NCBI GenBank assembly: GCA_903919315.1
Contig: CAIXHP010000032.1
Coordinates: 96,899 to 160,898 of the forward strand
Direction: 5' to 3'
DNA: 64,000 nucleotides
Origin: an uncultured Pseudomonadota bacterium
Lineage (GTDB): Bacteria; Pseudomonadota; Alphaproteobacteria; UBA9219
Below are positions 9,911 through 17,557 of the stretch, in pieces (positions within the stretch are counted from its first letter, which is position 1; each line of letters opens with the position of its first letter). A program made the position numbers and the translations under genes. The notes under the pieces were generated by a model. The model saw nothing but the letters and a program-made list of their open reading frames with translations, had not been told where the DNA came from and did not search any database.

Positions 9911-10716
9911 TCGGGAATCCTTGATCCGTCGCGCAGCCGGTTGTTGTAGGCGCGAATGACCACGACGCGCAGAGCCTCGGCGCGTGTGCCGCCAAAGGAT
10001 TGTTGGTAAACCCGCGCGCGGTCGATTTCGTCGTCAAAATCCATGGCGGCCAAAACATCGATCATGCGCTTGTCATCGATGACGACAGAGCCCGCGCGGT
10101 CGAGAACGGCGATCAGCGCAGCGACCGTCGCGTCACGAAACGCATTTTCCGTTTCCGGATGCGCGGCGGCGATCAGACGCAACGCCCGCGCGACCACGGC
10201 CTCGCCGCAACGCCGCCCGTTCATGATCGCGCGTGTCGCAATCGTCGTCAGGCATGGTTGCCGCCCTGTGCCGATGCGCCCGATTTTCACGCCAGCGGAA
10301 TCGCAAATCCTTTTGACCCACGTCGCGTCCGGCGATCCCGCGACGACATCGGCCCAGAAAACATTGATCTTGGTCATTTTGACGCGGCATTTGTTGGTGC
10401 CGACAAATGCTTTCGCCTGGTCGGCCAAATGCGGCGAGGCCACGACCCAGCACGGCACTTCGGTCAGGCCGATCTTGCGGCAGGCCAACAGCCGATGTTG
10501 GCCGTCAATCACAGGGTAATCGTCGCTCTTGTCTTTGCAGGCGACTGTCAGCGGCTGAAACCGCGACCAGTGAAATTCGTTGACGATCTTTTCGATCATG
10601 CTGTTGCCGGTGCGCGTCACGCGCCGTTGATAGCGTTCGTCGACCACGATGCTGTCGATGGGAATCCATAAAAATTCAGGCCTTGCGCCCAAGTCCTTGG
10701 TTTTGACGTTGCTCAT
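9907..10716 (-). CDS. ParB/sulfiredoxin-like N-terminal domain protein
   Basis: IDSIVVDERYQRRV...QPLTVACKDKSDDYPVIDGQHRLLACRKIGLTEVPCWV. Confidence 0.8.
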   Translation of the reverse strand: MSNVKTKDLGARPEFLWIPIDSIVVDERYQRRVTRTGNSMIEKIVNEFHWSRFQPLTVACKDKSDDYPVIDGQHRLLACRKIGLTEVPCWVVASPHLADQAKAFVGTNKCRVKMTKINVFWADVVAGSPDATWVKRICDSAGVKIGRIGTGRQPCLTTIATRAIMNGRRCGEAVVARALRLIAAAHPETENAFRDATVAALIAVLDRAGSVVIDDKRMIDVLAAMDFDDEIDRARVYQQSFGGTRAEALRVVVIRAYNNRLRDGSRIPE

Positions 10717-11309
10717 TCTCCTTCAGCCTCCCCCTGCAGGCGCGGGCGCAGATACGCCACGCGCATGTGATCGGCGCAGTAGGAACGATCCGCCACCACC
10801 CGCGCGCCGCAGCAGGTGTGGTTGGCGCGGCGGCCATCGCCGAGCGGCCAGCGGCAGGCGTAAGGCCCGGCCTCCAGCAGATGGGTGCCGGTGCCGTTAA
10901 ACGCCTGCGGATCGACAAAGGAGCGCGTCGTCGCGACAACGGCGGGCGCAGGCAAATGCACGGGCTTGCGCCACGAGGTCGCGTCGCGCGTCGCGGCCAA
11001 GGCGCGGATACGCGCTTTTTCCTTGGCTTTGGCGCGTTTGGCCTCAGTGGACGCGGCGATCCGCGCGGCCTTGTCGCCGTGCGATCCGGGCAACGCGAGG
11101 CCGAGTTCGCGGCATTTGCGGACGATGAACTTGCGGTTTGTGCCAAATCGCGCGGCGATGTCGTTGGTCTTAACGCCCTCGGCGATTAACTGGCGCAGCC
11201 GCGCGTTACGGTCGTCGTCCCAACGGGCTTTGTGCGGGCAAAGGCCTGTGATCGCCGCTTTCCGCCGCAATTCCCACGCCGGGCGCGGCGCGTCAGACAA
11301 CCGCGCCAT
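10713..11309 (-). CDS. GcrA-like regulator encoded by prophage
   Basis: N-terminal WDDDRNARLRQLIAEGVKTNDIAARFGTNRKFIVRKCRELGL (GcrA-type HTH) and C-terminal ACRWPLGDGRRANHTCCGARVVADRSYCADHMRVAYLR (GcrA C-terminal C-WP-GD...CG...YC..H..AY signature). Start MARLSDAPRPAWE at 11309. Confidence 0.75.
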   Translation of the reverse strand: MARLSDAPRPAWELRRKAAITGLCPHKARWDDDRNARLRQLIAEGVKTNDIAARFGTNRKFIVRKCRELGLALPGSHGDKAARIAASTEAKRAKAKEKARIRALAATRDATSWRKPVHLPAPAVVATTRSFVDPQAFNGTGTHLLEAGPYACRWPLGDGRRANHTCCGARVVADRSYCADHMRVAYLRPRLQGEAEGE

Positions 11310-11643
11310 GCTGGCCTCCCTGCGGCTGGCTCCACGCCACCGGATGGCGATGGATGTTTTGGGTGATGGCAGTTTGCACCGCGTCGAACGGTATCCAGCC
11401 TTGGATATTTTTGGGATAAACCCAGCCGTTGGGCAGGTTGGCAAAATGGCGCAGCGTCTCAAAAGACGACGTGAGATCAAACACGCCCTGCGCGGCGAAC
11501 CACCGAAACACGGTCGGAACCACCTCGCCGTTGATCAGCAACAGCACGAGTTCCCCGCCACGCGGAGCCTCATGCGGCGGGCAAATTGGCAATGTGGCGG
11601 ATTTTTGACGCGATCGGGATGGTGGTTTTGTGGCGTTGATCAT
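11293..11643 (-). CDS. Hypothetical phage protein
   Basis: ORF overlapping the GcrA-like gene start; collinear gene run. Confidence 0.55.
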   Translation of the reverse strand: MINATKPPSRSRQKSATLPICPPHEAPRGGELVLLLINGEVVPTVFRWFAAQGVFDLTSSFETLRHFANLPNGWVYPKNIQGWIPFDAVQTAITQNIHRHPVAWSQPQGGQHGAVV

Positions 11644-11739
11644 GGTGCTGACAACGTGTGCTGAAACGAGAGGGGAAAACGACGAGGAGGAGAAAATCAG
11701 GCGGGGTCGTGAGGCAGAAAGTCGTGGATTGGTTGATGT

Positions 11740-12393
11740 CTAAGTCGGAGGAGGCCGTGCGGCGGCCACACCGAGGAGAATGTGGCCGCCGCCCTCCGTC
11801 TCCGCTAAACTGGAAGATGCAACGCCACCAGCCGCAGGAGATTCCCTATGTCCCGTCTGTACTTTCTCGCCGTAACGATGTTCGTCGAGGAGACCGTCAC
11901 AAAAACCGAACGTGTCAGAACGGTGAGCAAAGAAGGTGCCGCTTATATCGGCAAACACCTGCATGAGGCCTTCCGGGCTCTCCACGCCGAGACAACCATT
12001 CTCTACAAACACCCGGATTGGTCCGAGATCGGCTATCTGCTTTCGTGTGATCGTGATGTCAAAACGATCTGGAATTTTCTGATCTTTGGGCGTGATAACC
12101 CGAAAGCAGGCGCCACGCCTTGTTTTAATCCCGTGCGCCATGACAGCATTACCCTGCTGGAGCTCGGTGAACGCGGGTGTTTCAGCCATAACCTCAACAG
12201 CCAGCGCATCTGGTACCAAAGCCGTGCAGGGCGTGCGGTCAAGATGGCCAAAAATGTCGTCTAACAGTTCGTTTTGCGCCCGTCCCGTCAAGCCATCGAG
12301 GAGTTTTGGCAACGAAACGCAAAACGCCGCGCAGGCCCGCAATTCATCTTGCGTCATGCGGTCAACCGTATCGTTGATGGTCTCTTGGCTCAT
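11740..12393 (-). CDS. Hypothetical phage protein
   Basis: MSQETINDTVDRMTQDELRACAAFCVSLPKLLDGL...; ATGA-type overlap with the upstream HTH gene. Confidence 0.6.
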   Translation of the reverse strand: MSQETINDTVDRMTQDELRACAAFCVSLPKLLDGLTGRAQNELLDDIFGHLDRTPCTALVPDALAVEVMAETPAFTELQQGNAVMAHGIKTRRGACFRVITPKDQKIPDRFDITITRKQIADLGPIRVFVENGCLGVESPEGLMQVFADISGTFFAHRSDTFGFCDGLLDEHRYGEKVQTGHRESPAAGGVASSSLAETEGGGHILLGVAAARPPPT

Positions 12394-12701
12394 CCCACAC
12401 CCCCACTGGCGGCGGCGATCGTTTTGGGCGATGCGCCGCCGCCCCTCCTATCCGCCGAGCCTCCCTCCGATGCCACATCGGTCTCGGCAGATTCCGTGTT
12501 ATCGCTAAGATACAGCTCGTCCAGCGTCACCAAGCCACCTGTCAGCTCGACGATGCGGCGGGCCGTTGACGTTCTAGGAGATTGCTCTTTTCGTTCGAAT
12601 CTTGAGTAACTGGAGGGATCAACGCCAAAGAGCTTTGCAGCCTCATAACCCTTGAGACCGTTAACCAACCGCCATTTTTTTAGTGACATCGTGTTTTTCA
12701 T
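12390..12701 (-). CDS. Cro-like HTH transcriptional regulator
   Basis: MSLKKWRLVNGLKGYEAAKLFGVDPSSYSRFERKEQSPRTSTARRIVELT: XRE-type HTH; divergent from 12796. Confidence 0.8.
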   Translation of the reverse strand: MKNTMSLKKWRLVNGLKGYEAAKLFGVDPSSYSRFERKEQSPRTSTARRIVELTGGLVTLDELYLSDNTESAETDVASEGGSADRRGGGASPKTIAAASGGVG

Positions 12702-12710
12702 AATGTCATA

Positions 12711-12725
12711 TTGTGATAAGCACAA
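12711..12725. promoter_or_regulatory. Operator O1 (TTGTGATAAGCACAA)
   Basis: Near-palindrome with arms TTGTG/CACAA in the divergent cro-like/CI-like intergenic region. Confidence 0.6.
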
Positions 12726-12744
12726 CATAATGGCAAGCCAAATT

Positions 12745-12759
12745 TTGTGATATACACCA
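12745..12759. promoter_or_regulatory. Operator O2 (TTGTGATATACACCA)
   Basis: Imperfect copy of O1; centre 34 bp from O1 centre. Confidence 0.5.
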
Positions 12760-12795
12760 TTTATTTTGTTTGCGAAAAACGCAACGGTTGTTTTT

Positions 12796-13212
12796 ATGGA
12801 TTACATCAAATGGATAAAAGACGGTCTTAACAAACCGGGCAAAACACAATCAGGCCTGGCATCCGCGATCAATCGCGATCCGGGTTCTGTATCCTTGTTG
12901 CTCAAAGGAGAGCGCGAACTTAAAGCGCGTGAAATTCCGGTAATCGCTGAATACCTTGAAATACCACTCCCTGATTCAAAAGCACTTCCCACCGTATCAG
13001 ACATGCGCCCCCTGTGGGATCAGCATATCAACCTCATCCTCCGCCACGCGTTGCCCAAAACGGCGAAGGAGGCTATGCAGGCGATTCGCGATGAGACTGA
13101 CGCTTTTTTCTGGCCTGATGTCGAACGCAAAAAATACCCCGACGACGAGCAAATCGAACGCTATGTCAAACAGCTCGCCGCGCGTTACCGCGATCAGGGT
13201 AAAAAATCATGA
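12796..13212 (+). CDS. HTH repressor-like protein (candidate lysogeny repressor)
   Basis: MDYIKWIKDGLNKPGKTQSGLASAINRDPGSVSLLLKGERELKAREIPVIAEYLEI: XRE-type HTH; divergent from Cro-like gene. Confidence 0.75.
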   Translation: MDYIKWIKDGLNKPGKTQSGLASAINRDPGSVSLLLKGERELKAREIPVIAEYLEIPLPDSKALPTVSDMRPLWDQHINLILRHALPKTAKEAMQAIRDETDAFFWPDVERKKYPDDEQIERYVKQLAARYRDQGKKS

Positions 13213-13218
13213 CCTTTA

Positions 13219-13389
13219 TCAGGCGTAAGCCCGCGCCCGCATCGCGCCCCAGACCAAATCCAACCGCGCCTGCGGTGGCATCGTAATGCGGTCGAGGTCG
13301 ACAACCCCCTCGAGCGTTTCCAAAATCTGCATCGCCTCGACATCCCCATAAGAGGCAACCAATTCGTCGAATGTCACATAATCGCCCAT
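13219..13389 (-). CDS. Small phage protein, 56 aa, absent from supplied ORF track
   Basis: Reverse translation MGDYVTFDELVASYGDVEAMQILETLEGVVDLDRITMPPQARLDLVWGAMRARAYA*; protein-like composition, convergent with 12796..13212. Confidence 0.45.
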   Translation of the reverse strand: MGDYVTFDELVASYGDVEAMQILETLEGVVDLDRITMPPQARLDLVWGAMRARAYA

Positions 13390-13551
13390 ATCGCCCTCGC
13401 CGCGCCATGATTGCTACCTAAAAATGATAGGTCAAACATAACAAAAATACGCCATATTGACAAGGAAAATACGGCATGACATAAAGAATTTACTTTGTGA
13501 AAGTATAATTATGTGCTTGCGTTACCACACTCACAAAACAAGGTGCTAAAA

Positions 13552-14202
13552 ATGAGCAACAACACCCTATCGCCCGGACAGATTCGCGCCGCCATGGCCT
13601 TGCTCAACTGGAGCAACGACCAGTTGGCCGAGGCGGCAGGAGTGTCGCCCGAGACGGTGTACAAGCTCAAATCAGCGATGCACGAGCCGACCACCCGCGT
13701 CCGCGCCGCGATCCGCACCACGCTGGAAGCCAAGGGCATCGAATTCACCGACCACGACGGCGTGCGCCGCCGCCCCGAGGGCGTGGAGATTTTCGAGGGG
13801 CCGGAGCGGTTTGCCGAGTTCACCGCCTACACCCTCGCCCAGCTCGAGCGCGACGGCGGCGAGCTTTGCATCAGCGTGACCGACGAACGGCTCCTCCAGA
13901 GGGCCTACGAACACCTTGAAGACTGGCGGGCTAGGATGATGGCCCTGACCGCCGAGGGCCGCATCACGGGCCGCATTCTGGCCACGGACGGCGATTTCCG
14001 ACGGACATGGGCCGACCTGCGCCGCCAGCAGACCATCCCCGGCCAGCCGCAGGCCTCGTTTTACGTTTTCGGTGGGCATCTGGCCCTTGTGTCGCTGGAA
14101 CACGACCCCTCGCCCTACGTCGTTCTGCACAAGCACAGCCCATTTGCCGCAATCTACAAGGCCGCTTTTGAGGCCGCATGGGATCGGGCCGATCCGGTAT
14201 GA
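13552..14202 (+). CDS. XRE-type HTH regulator with C-terminal sensor-like domain
   Basis: SPGQIRAAMALLNWSNDQLAEAAGVSPETVYKLKSAMHEPTTRVRAAIRTTLEAKGIEF (HTH) followed by ~120 aa ending in HKHSPFAAIYKAAFEAAWDRA. Confidence 0.8.
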   Translation: MSNNTLSPGQIRAAMALLNWSNDQLAEAAGVSPETVYKLKSAMHEPTTRVRAAIRTTLEAKGIEFTDHDGVRRRPEGVEIFEGPERFAEFTAYTLAQLERDGGELCISVTDERLLQRAYEHLEDWRARMMALTAEGRITGRILATDGDFRRTWADLRRQQTIPGQPQASFYVFGGHLALVSLEHDPSPYVVLHKHSPFAAIYKAAFEAAWDRADPV

Positions 14203-14723
14203 CGACGGTTCGCGCCCTGACGTTTCACGATGCCGCCGCGCTGGCGACGGTGCGGCTTGAGGCCTTGGAAAACCACGGGCGTTTTTTCACCGCCGACATC
14301 GATGCCGAACGCGGCCGCACCCGCGCCGACTGGGAAGCCGCTGCAACAGAAACAACCGGAGCGGCGATGTTTGGCGCGTTTCGTGACGGTAAGCTTGTCG
14401 CCATTGCTGGGGTAAAGCCCCTCCCCGACGACCCGGCTATAGCCTATTGGCATTCGGATTACGTCCGCGACGGCGCGCGCGGAGGGGCCGTGATCGGCTT
14501 TCTCTGCCGGACGCGCGAGGCGTGGTGCCGCGATCATGGCTATGACGAGGCGCGGTTTACGATCCGCAAGGGAAACGTGGTCGCGGAGGCCTATTACACA
14601 TGGCGCGGCGCGGTGGTGATCGGCGAAGAGCCCCGCCGCTTTGCCGACGGCCAGACGGCAGCGGCGCGGTGGTACAGGTTGCCGGTTCTGCTTGCCCAAA
14701 AACGACAGAAAACCTTGGGATAG
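14199..14723 (+). CDS. GNAT family N-acetyltransferase
   Basis: MTTVRALTFHDAAALATVRLEALENHGRFF..., AAMFGAFRDGKLVAIAGVKP, GAVIGFLCRTREAWCRDHGYDEARFTIRKGNVVAEAYYTWRGAV; ATGA overlap with 13552..14202. Confidence 0.8.
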   Translation: MTTVRALTFHDAAALATVRLEALENHGRFFTADIDAERGRTRADWEAAATETTGAAMFGAFRDGKLVAIAGVKPLPDDPAIAYWHSDYVRDGARGGAVIGFLCRTREAWCRDHGYDEARFTIRKGNVVAEAYYTWRGAVVIGEEPRRFADGQTAAARWYRLPVLLAQKRQKTLG

Positions 14724-14728
14724 ACCGA

Positions 14729-15028
14729 TTATTCTTTATCTTTTTTTTGGGTGTGGCGCTTCATAAACGCCGCCAAATATCCGCCGGAAACAGCGACGAG
14801 ATGGGTTGCAATGGCCTCTATTTTTGAAGGAGCATCGGGACAATTCCATAAGTTAACACAATAGAGAACAGCAAGGTAGATGCCGGCAACGACAATAATG
14901 GCAACGCCTGACCACATACAAAACACAATGATATTGGTTGTTTGATTCTCTATTTTTTCGGTGCGCTTGTGGTTTCCGGTTTTACGCTCTTGCTCAAGCT
15001 GATTGTCAGATATAGATGAATCCAACAT
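14729..15028 (-). CDS. Small membrane protein co-transcribed with ImmA-like protease
   Basis: Hydrophobic NIIVFCMWSGVAIIVVAGIYLAVLY and a second weaker segment; TAATG stop/start overlap with the upstream gene. Confidence 0.65.
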   Translation of the reverse strand: MLDSSISDNQLEQERKTGNHKRTEKIENQTTNIIVFCMWSGVAIIVVAGIYLAVLYCVNLWNCPDAPSKIEAIATHLVAVSGGYLAAFMKRHTQKKDKE

Positions 15029-15522
15029 TATGCAGACAAAAGCCCCAAATTAATCGCGCGGTAGTGGGCCGCTTCTTTTGAAACAAAGAAATAGTCGGTA
15101 ACTTTTTCAAGTCCACCTAAAGCAATCCATTGCTGAATAAACTGTTCTTCCGGCATCAGCAGATTGGCGGCAAAATCATTGGCCCTACGCTCGCGCTCAC
15201 GATAACTAGCATCGGCGGCATTTCCATTTCGGTCTATAACCTTATGTAGTTTCAAATAATCTCCGTCGAAATAGGAGTGAGCTATTTCATGCGCGATGGT
15301 AAAGCGTTTTCTTTCTGGCGAATGCTTTTCGTTGACGACAATGGTTGAATTCCCAGCATCATCAACATGGATGTGCCCGCTGCGATCGCTGGGGTAGTTT
15401 GGATCTGAGACGACGGTCACCCCTAGCTTATTGGCGATCTCCACAACAGGCACAGGAAAGCGGCTTCCCGCATGCGAGAGCAGCAGGTTTTTTGTGGCCT
15501 CTTGTGTTTCTGCATAAGACAT
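15028..15522 (-). CDS. ImmA/IrrE family metallo-endopeptidase
   Basis: RKRFTIAHEIAHSYFDGDY (HExxH) and RERRANDFAANLLMPEEQFIQQW. Confidence 0.9.
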   Translation of the reverse strand: MSYAETQEATKNLLLSHAGSRFPVPVVEIANKLGVTVVSDPNYPSDRSGHIHVDDAGNSTIVVNEKHSPERKRFTIAHEIAHSYFDGDYLKLHKVIDRNGNAADASYRERERRANDFAANLLMPEEQFIQQWIALGGLEKVTDYFFVSKEAAHYRAINLGLLSA

Positions 15523-15652
15523 AGGGCGAATCTCCAACGGGCTGGACCCTACATTAGGGGGGGCGCTGATCGCGGTCAAACATCCTGTGAACACTCGATT
15601 AACGCACCATTAACGGCCACAACCTACCACCCTACCCCAAAAACGCAAGATA

Positions 15653-15667
15653 TTGTGATTATCCCAA
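15653..15667. promoter_or_regulatory. Operator O3 (TTGTGATTATCCCAA)
   Basis: Imperfect copy of O4, one arm mismatch. Confidence 0.5.
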
Positions 15668-15687
15668 ATATTTATATTGACTTCAAA

Positions 15688-15702
15688 TTGTGATTATCAC
15701 AA
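15688..15702. promoter_or_regulatory. Operator O4 (TTGTGATTATCACAA, perfect palindrome)
   Basis: Perfect 15-bp palindrome; centre 35 bp from O3; TTGACT at 15677 could be a -35 with O4 in the spacer region. Confidence 0.65.
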
Positions 15703-15720
15703 TATGAACCATCGCAACCG

Positions 15721-15960
15721 ATGGAGCCACCAATGCCCAGCGCCACAATCCTCAACATCACCCCGTTTGAAGTTCGGGCTTTTTGGACGGTGTGGCGGGC
15801 GCATGCGCAGGCGGCGTTAGAGGCCGCCGAGCGCAAAGATGCCCTCGCCGCGCGCATCCACCAAATGCGCGCCAACACCGCCCGCCTCAACCTACGCCGC
15901 GCCGCGCTGGTCACCATGCCCAACGTTGCCCGCGCCGCACAAACAGCGGGGGCCGTATGA
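15721..15960 (+). CDS. Hypothetical phage protein, first gene of rightward operon
   Basis: MEPPMPSATILNITPFEVRAFWTVWRAHAQAALEAAERKDALAARIHQMRANTARLNLRR... Confidence 0.6.
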   Translation: MEPPMPSATILNITPFEVRAFWTVWRAHAQAALEAAERKDALAARIHQMRANTARLNLRRAALVTMPNVARAAQTAGAV

Positions 15961-16103
15961 AAACGCATCACGCCACGCTGGCGCACGATGTCGTGGCCAG
16001 CGCCGCCACGATCCTCATCAGCCTGCTGTTCGCCTACGCCGCCGCGCATGCGGTTGAGGGCGTGGCGCAGCTTCATGCGATGATCGCGGGCGGCGCTCTA
16101 TGA
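15957..16103 (+). CDS. 48-aa single-TM phage protein
   Basis: MKTHHATLAHDVVASAATILISLLFAYAAAHAVEGVAQLHAMIAGGAL; ATGA overlaps on both sides. Confidence 0.55.
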   Translation: MKTHHATLAHDVVASAATILISLLFAYAAAHAVEGVAQLHAMIAGGAL

Positions 16104-16348
16104 CCACGCCGCAGCAAAAGGCCGAGGCGGACCTCATCACGCGCATGGGCGATTTGATTGTGCATCACATGCTGACCAAGGGCGGCTGCACCGAGCGCGA
16201 TTTGCGCGATGCCGCCTTTGATCGCGACGCCATCGCCGCCTATGGCTCGCGCGCCGAGGCCTACGCCGAGAACGAATACGCCCGCCGCATGGCGGAACGC
16301 GCCCAGCAATCCCAGCCAACACAGGAGGCCACCCATGCCGCGCCGTAA
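16100..16348 (+). CDS. Hypothetical phage protein
   Basis: MTTPQQKAEADLITRMGDLIVHHMLTKGG...; operon overlap. Confidence 0.6.
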   Translation: MTTPQQKAEADLITRMGDLIVHHMLTKGGCTERDLRDAAFDRDAIAAYGSRAEAYAENEYARRMAERAQQSQPTQEATHAAP

Positions 16349-16730
16349 GACCGAGGACGATACCACCGTAATCTTTACCTGCGGCGAAGAAAAGCCGGTG
16401 ACGGTCAAGGCCAGCGATCTGAAAAACATCGCGGGCAGGTTCGGCCACAACAGCGGCAGGGTGAACAACGCGCAGTTGAAATACTTCATCCAGCGCATCG
16501 AACGCCTCAACGAAGACATCGCGGCCGTGCAGGAAGACCGCAAAGTGGTTTTTGCCGAAGCCAAGTCCATGGGCTTTGACACCAAAACCATGCGCCAGAT
16601 CATCGCCCTGCGCCGCATGAAAGAGGCCGACCGGGCCGAGCGCGAAGCCCTGATCGACACCTACAAAGCCGCCCTCGGCATGCTGGCCGACACGCCCCTT
16701 GGCCGCGCCGCGATGGAGGGCTCCGCATGA
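16335..16730 (+). CDS. GapR/DUF2312 family DNA-binding protein encoded by prophage
   Basis: NNAQLKYFIQRIERLNEDIAAVQEDRKVVFAEAKSMGFDTKTMRQIIALRRMKEADRAEREALIDTYKAALGML matches the DUF2312/GapR core; AGGAGG ahead of ATG at 16335. Confidence 0.88.
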   Translation: MPRRKTEDDTTVIFTCGEEKPVTVKASDLKNIAGRFGHNSGRVNNAQLKYFIQRIERLNEDIAAVQEDRKVVFAEAKSMGFDTKTMRQIIALRRMKEADRAEREALIDTYKAALGMLADTPLGRAAMEGSA

Positions 16731-16972
16731 GCGCCGACGGCTTTGACGAGCGCCTGAACGCCGCCTTTTTGGCGATGCAGGAGCTGATGGACTATCGCCG
16801 CCAGTTGGGCGGCGACGCGAATCCATACAGCGGCGCGCAGACGCTGGCGCTCTACACCCGCTTTGTCCACCACCTCACCACCGATTTCGAGGTGCGCGAA
16901 CAACTGGTCACAACCTGCGAACGCCGCCTGCAAGGCACCGCGCCGCCGACCGAGGGGAGGCTGGCGCTATGA
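16727..16972 (+). CDS. Hypothetical phage protein
   Basis: MSADGFDERLNAAFLAMQELMDYRRQLGGDANPYSGAQTLALYTRFVHHLTTDFEVREQLVTTCERRL; ATGA overlaps. Confidence 0.6.
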   Translation: MSADGFDERLNAAFLAMQELMDYRRQLGGDANPYSGAQTLALYTRFVHHLTTDFEVREQLVTTCERRLQGTAPPTEGRLAL

Positions 16973-17049
16973 TCGAATTTGTCGCAGGGATCGTGATCGG
17001 AGCCTGCCTCGGCGTGGTCGTCGCGGCGCTGTGCAGGTCGGCACGGTAA
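16969..17049 (+). CDS. 26-aa single-TM microprotein
   Basis: MIEFVAGIVIGACLGVVVAALCRSAR*; ATGA overlap with 16727..16972; not in ORF track. Confidence 0.4.
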   Translation: MIEFVAGIVIGACLGVVVAALCRSAR

Positions 17050-17053
17050 CGCC

Positions 17054-17134
17054 ATGCTGATACTGTCCCTCTTCCACGAACTTCTGGCCGCCATGATCGC
17101 CGACATGGCGCAAACACAGGGAGGTGAGTTGTGA
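17054..17134 (+). CDS. 26-aa microprotein
   Basis: MLILSLFHELLAAMIADMAQTQGGEL*; GTGA overlap with the following ORF; not in ORF track. Confidence 0.35.
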   Translation: MLILSLFHELLAAMIADMAQTQGGEL

Positions 17135-17337
17135 TTGATAGCGATTTTTCAGATCTCATTGTGAACGAACATGAAAAACACAAAGAGAAGATGGCAGAGT
17201 ACGATGAGAGGCGGAAAAGGCAGCGCGAAGCCCTTCTCTGGAACATAGAGCGATCAGCGAAGGCCTTAATATGGCATGGCCTTGAAGTGGATGTGGTCGT
17301 GAAAACGATCAGCGGGAAGAAGCAACCATGCGCTTGA
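17131..17337 (+). CDS. Hypothetical phage protein
   Basis: GTG start, MIDSDFSDLIVNEHEKHKEKMAEYDERRKRQREALLWNIERSAKAL; operon position. Confidence 0.5.
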   Translation: MIDSDFSDLIVNEHEKHKEKMAEYDERRKRQREALLWNIERSAKALIWHGLEVDVVVKTISGKKQPCA

Positions 17338-17557
17338 TCTCGTATTGCTCTCGCTCCAGACTTTTCACGATCCTCTCAAGCTCTACTATTCTGGAGAACA
17401 GCAGTTCGTTGCGTTCTTTAAGCTCTCTGAATGCGTATTCGGCTTCGCGTTCCATAGCCCATTCCCCTTCTGTTGGTCGATTCGCAATCCCAACAGTAGA
17501 GGCGGCGGACGGAGAGCGGCAACGCCTTTCCGCCCGCCGTTTGACTTTCGCCCCCGC

